Part shown: piece by piece, positions 7,118-7,717 of the stretch
Position numbering within the stretch: the first letter of the stretch is position 1
Layout of the letters: every line of letters starts with the position of its first letter
Source: an uncultured Bacteriovoracaceae bacterium
GTDB lineage: Bacteria > Bdellovibrionota > Bacteriovoracia > Bacteriovoracales > Bacteriovoracaceae
Assembly (NCBI GenBank): GCA_937952395.1
Contig: CALFYV010000301.1
Coordinates: forward strand, 1-7,717
Direction: 5' to 3'
Length of the DNA stretch: 7,717 nucleotides
Notes under the pieces: generated by a model
Seen by the model: the letters and a program-made list of their open reading frames with translations, nothing else
Database searches by the model: none
What the model was told of the DNA's origin: nothing
Position numbers and translations under genes: made by a program

Positions 7118-7129
7118 ATCTACTTAAAA

Positions 7130-7143
7130 GGGAGGATTTTTTG
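7130..7143 (+). promoter_or_regulatory. Ribosome binding site deciding a TTG start
   Basis: GGGAGG at 7130-7135 lies 5 nt before TTG at 7141-7143. No ATG is available nearby in this frame, and the codons directly after the TTG encode a well-formed signal peptide, so the strong site identifies TTG as the start of the last gene. Confidence 0.7.
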
Positions 7144-7717
7144 AGAGTTTTTGTTATTATTATTTTAAATCTATACCTGAGTTACGGGGCATCAGCTCAA
7201 TGTGACCGAGTTATTGAATTACAAACTCAGGCCTCAGCCCTCGCTGATACATTTCTCAAAGGATGTGGGACACTCGAAAACTCCGTCAATGCAGAAAATG
7301 GTTTTGAAAATTTTAGTAAACTCACTCATAACGAAATCTGTGATTGTGTTCAAAAAAATCCACTGGCCAATAATATTGCAAAAGAGGGGCAACGAGATTC
7401 CAAGCGTGAACTACCTTTTGCTTATGCTCAAGAATTTGTAAACCAATTTGATATTACATACACCAATATTTTAGGCCAAGCTGCTGAGCTAGAAAATAAT
7501 TATAAGTTTTCTTATCAAGTGGATAAAAACAAAATATCGACTTGTGAACCCGCCAAAGTACTGTCCATCTTAGATAAAAATGATGCCTGTAAAGGTCGGG
7601 ATAAGAAAAAGAATATTCGGATGCTTAAAGCGGCTTTTCAAGGTCAATTTGGCGACGGGCCCAATAAAGTTAACTGGCAAAATAACATGAAGGATAAATT
7701 TTTAAATGAATATGCCC
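7141..7717 (+). CDS. Cysteine-rich secreted protein of unknown family (3' end beyond window)
   Basis: The frame is open from TTG at 7141 to the right edge, giving 192 residues of an incomplete protein. It begins MRVFVIIILNLYLSYGASAQ, a clear Sec signal peptide with cleavage probably after ASA (residue 19). The residue before Cys21 is Gln, so a lipoprotein signal is unlikely. Cysteines at 21, 42, 67, 69, 135 and 150, including a CDC pair, suggest disulfide bonds and an extracytoplasmic location. I recognise no conserved family. The rest is polar, with a Lys-rich patch at 151-157. It follows the preceding secreted-protein gene by 23 nt and has a strong ribosome site, so the two form a probable operon and may work together at the envelope or outside the cell. 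A shorter frame at 7202-7441 in another register is a shadow of this gene. Confidence 0.75.
   Translation, partial: MRVFVIIILNLYLSYGASAQCDRVIELQTQASALADTFLKGCGTLENSVNAENGFENFSKLTHNEICDCVQKNPLANNIAKEGQRDSKRELPFAYAQEFVNQFDITYTNILGQAAELENNYKFSYQVDKNKISTCEPAKVLSILDKNDACKGRDKKKNIRMLKAAFQGQFGDGPNKVNWQNNMKDKFLNEYA

Noticed and set aside
7202..7441. Plus-strand frame of 79 codons in the last gene region
   Set aside because: The other register starting at TTG 7141 has a strong ribosome site and a signal peptide and stays open to the window edge, so this one is a shadow.

Overview
The window is AT-rich DNA (about one third G+C by eye) and carries two gene blocks that diverge from an intergenic region at about 6095-6340. 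Sec-type signal peptides, a membrane histidine kinase with an extracytoplasmic sensor region, a periplasmic-type binding protein and good Shine-Dalgarno sites all point to a Gram-negative bacterium. Small cysteine-containing secreted proteins of unknown family next to a kinase with tandem C-terminal receiver domains recall Bdellovibrionota or similar low-GC proteobacteria. That placement is an impression, not something the sequence proves.

Minus-strand block (about 96-6094, read from right to left): an EamA/DMT-type membrane transporter (5225-6094); a 174-nt gap with a plausible promoter; then four tightly packed genes. These are a shortened, active-site-divergent S-adenosylhomocysteine hydrolase homologue (3935-5050), a DUF985/Cupin_5 protein (3429-3941), an ABC-type substrate-binding protein of the TrpX/PF04392 kind (2293-3429), and a hybrid sensor histidine kinase with two receiver domains (96-2303). 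Neighbouring reading frames overlap by 7, 1 and 11 nt, so the four are almost certainly co-transcribed and probably translationally coupled. No ABC permease or ATPase and no DNA-binding response regulator is present in the window.

My working hypothesis is that the block is a small-molecule signalling or metabolite-sensing cassette. The hydrolase-like enzyme and the cupin would make or modify a small molecule, the DMT protein could move it across the membrane, and the binding protein would present it to the sensor kinase, as LuxP does for LuxQ. Only the gene order, the overlaps and the domain content are observed; the functional link is inferred.

Plus-strand block (6341 to the right edge): two co-directional genes 23 nt apart, each encoding a protein with a signal peptide and several cysteines. 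I do not recognise either family. The second starts with TTG and runs off the window.

Beyond the 3' end of the kinase gene (1-95) there is no gene, but a 35-nt-offset partial duplication of the kinase gene's last codons lies there. I saw no tRNA, rRNA, CRISPR array, insertion sequence or convincing intrinsic terminator.
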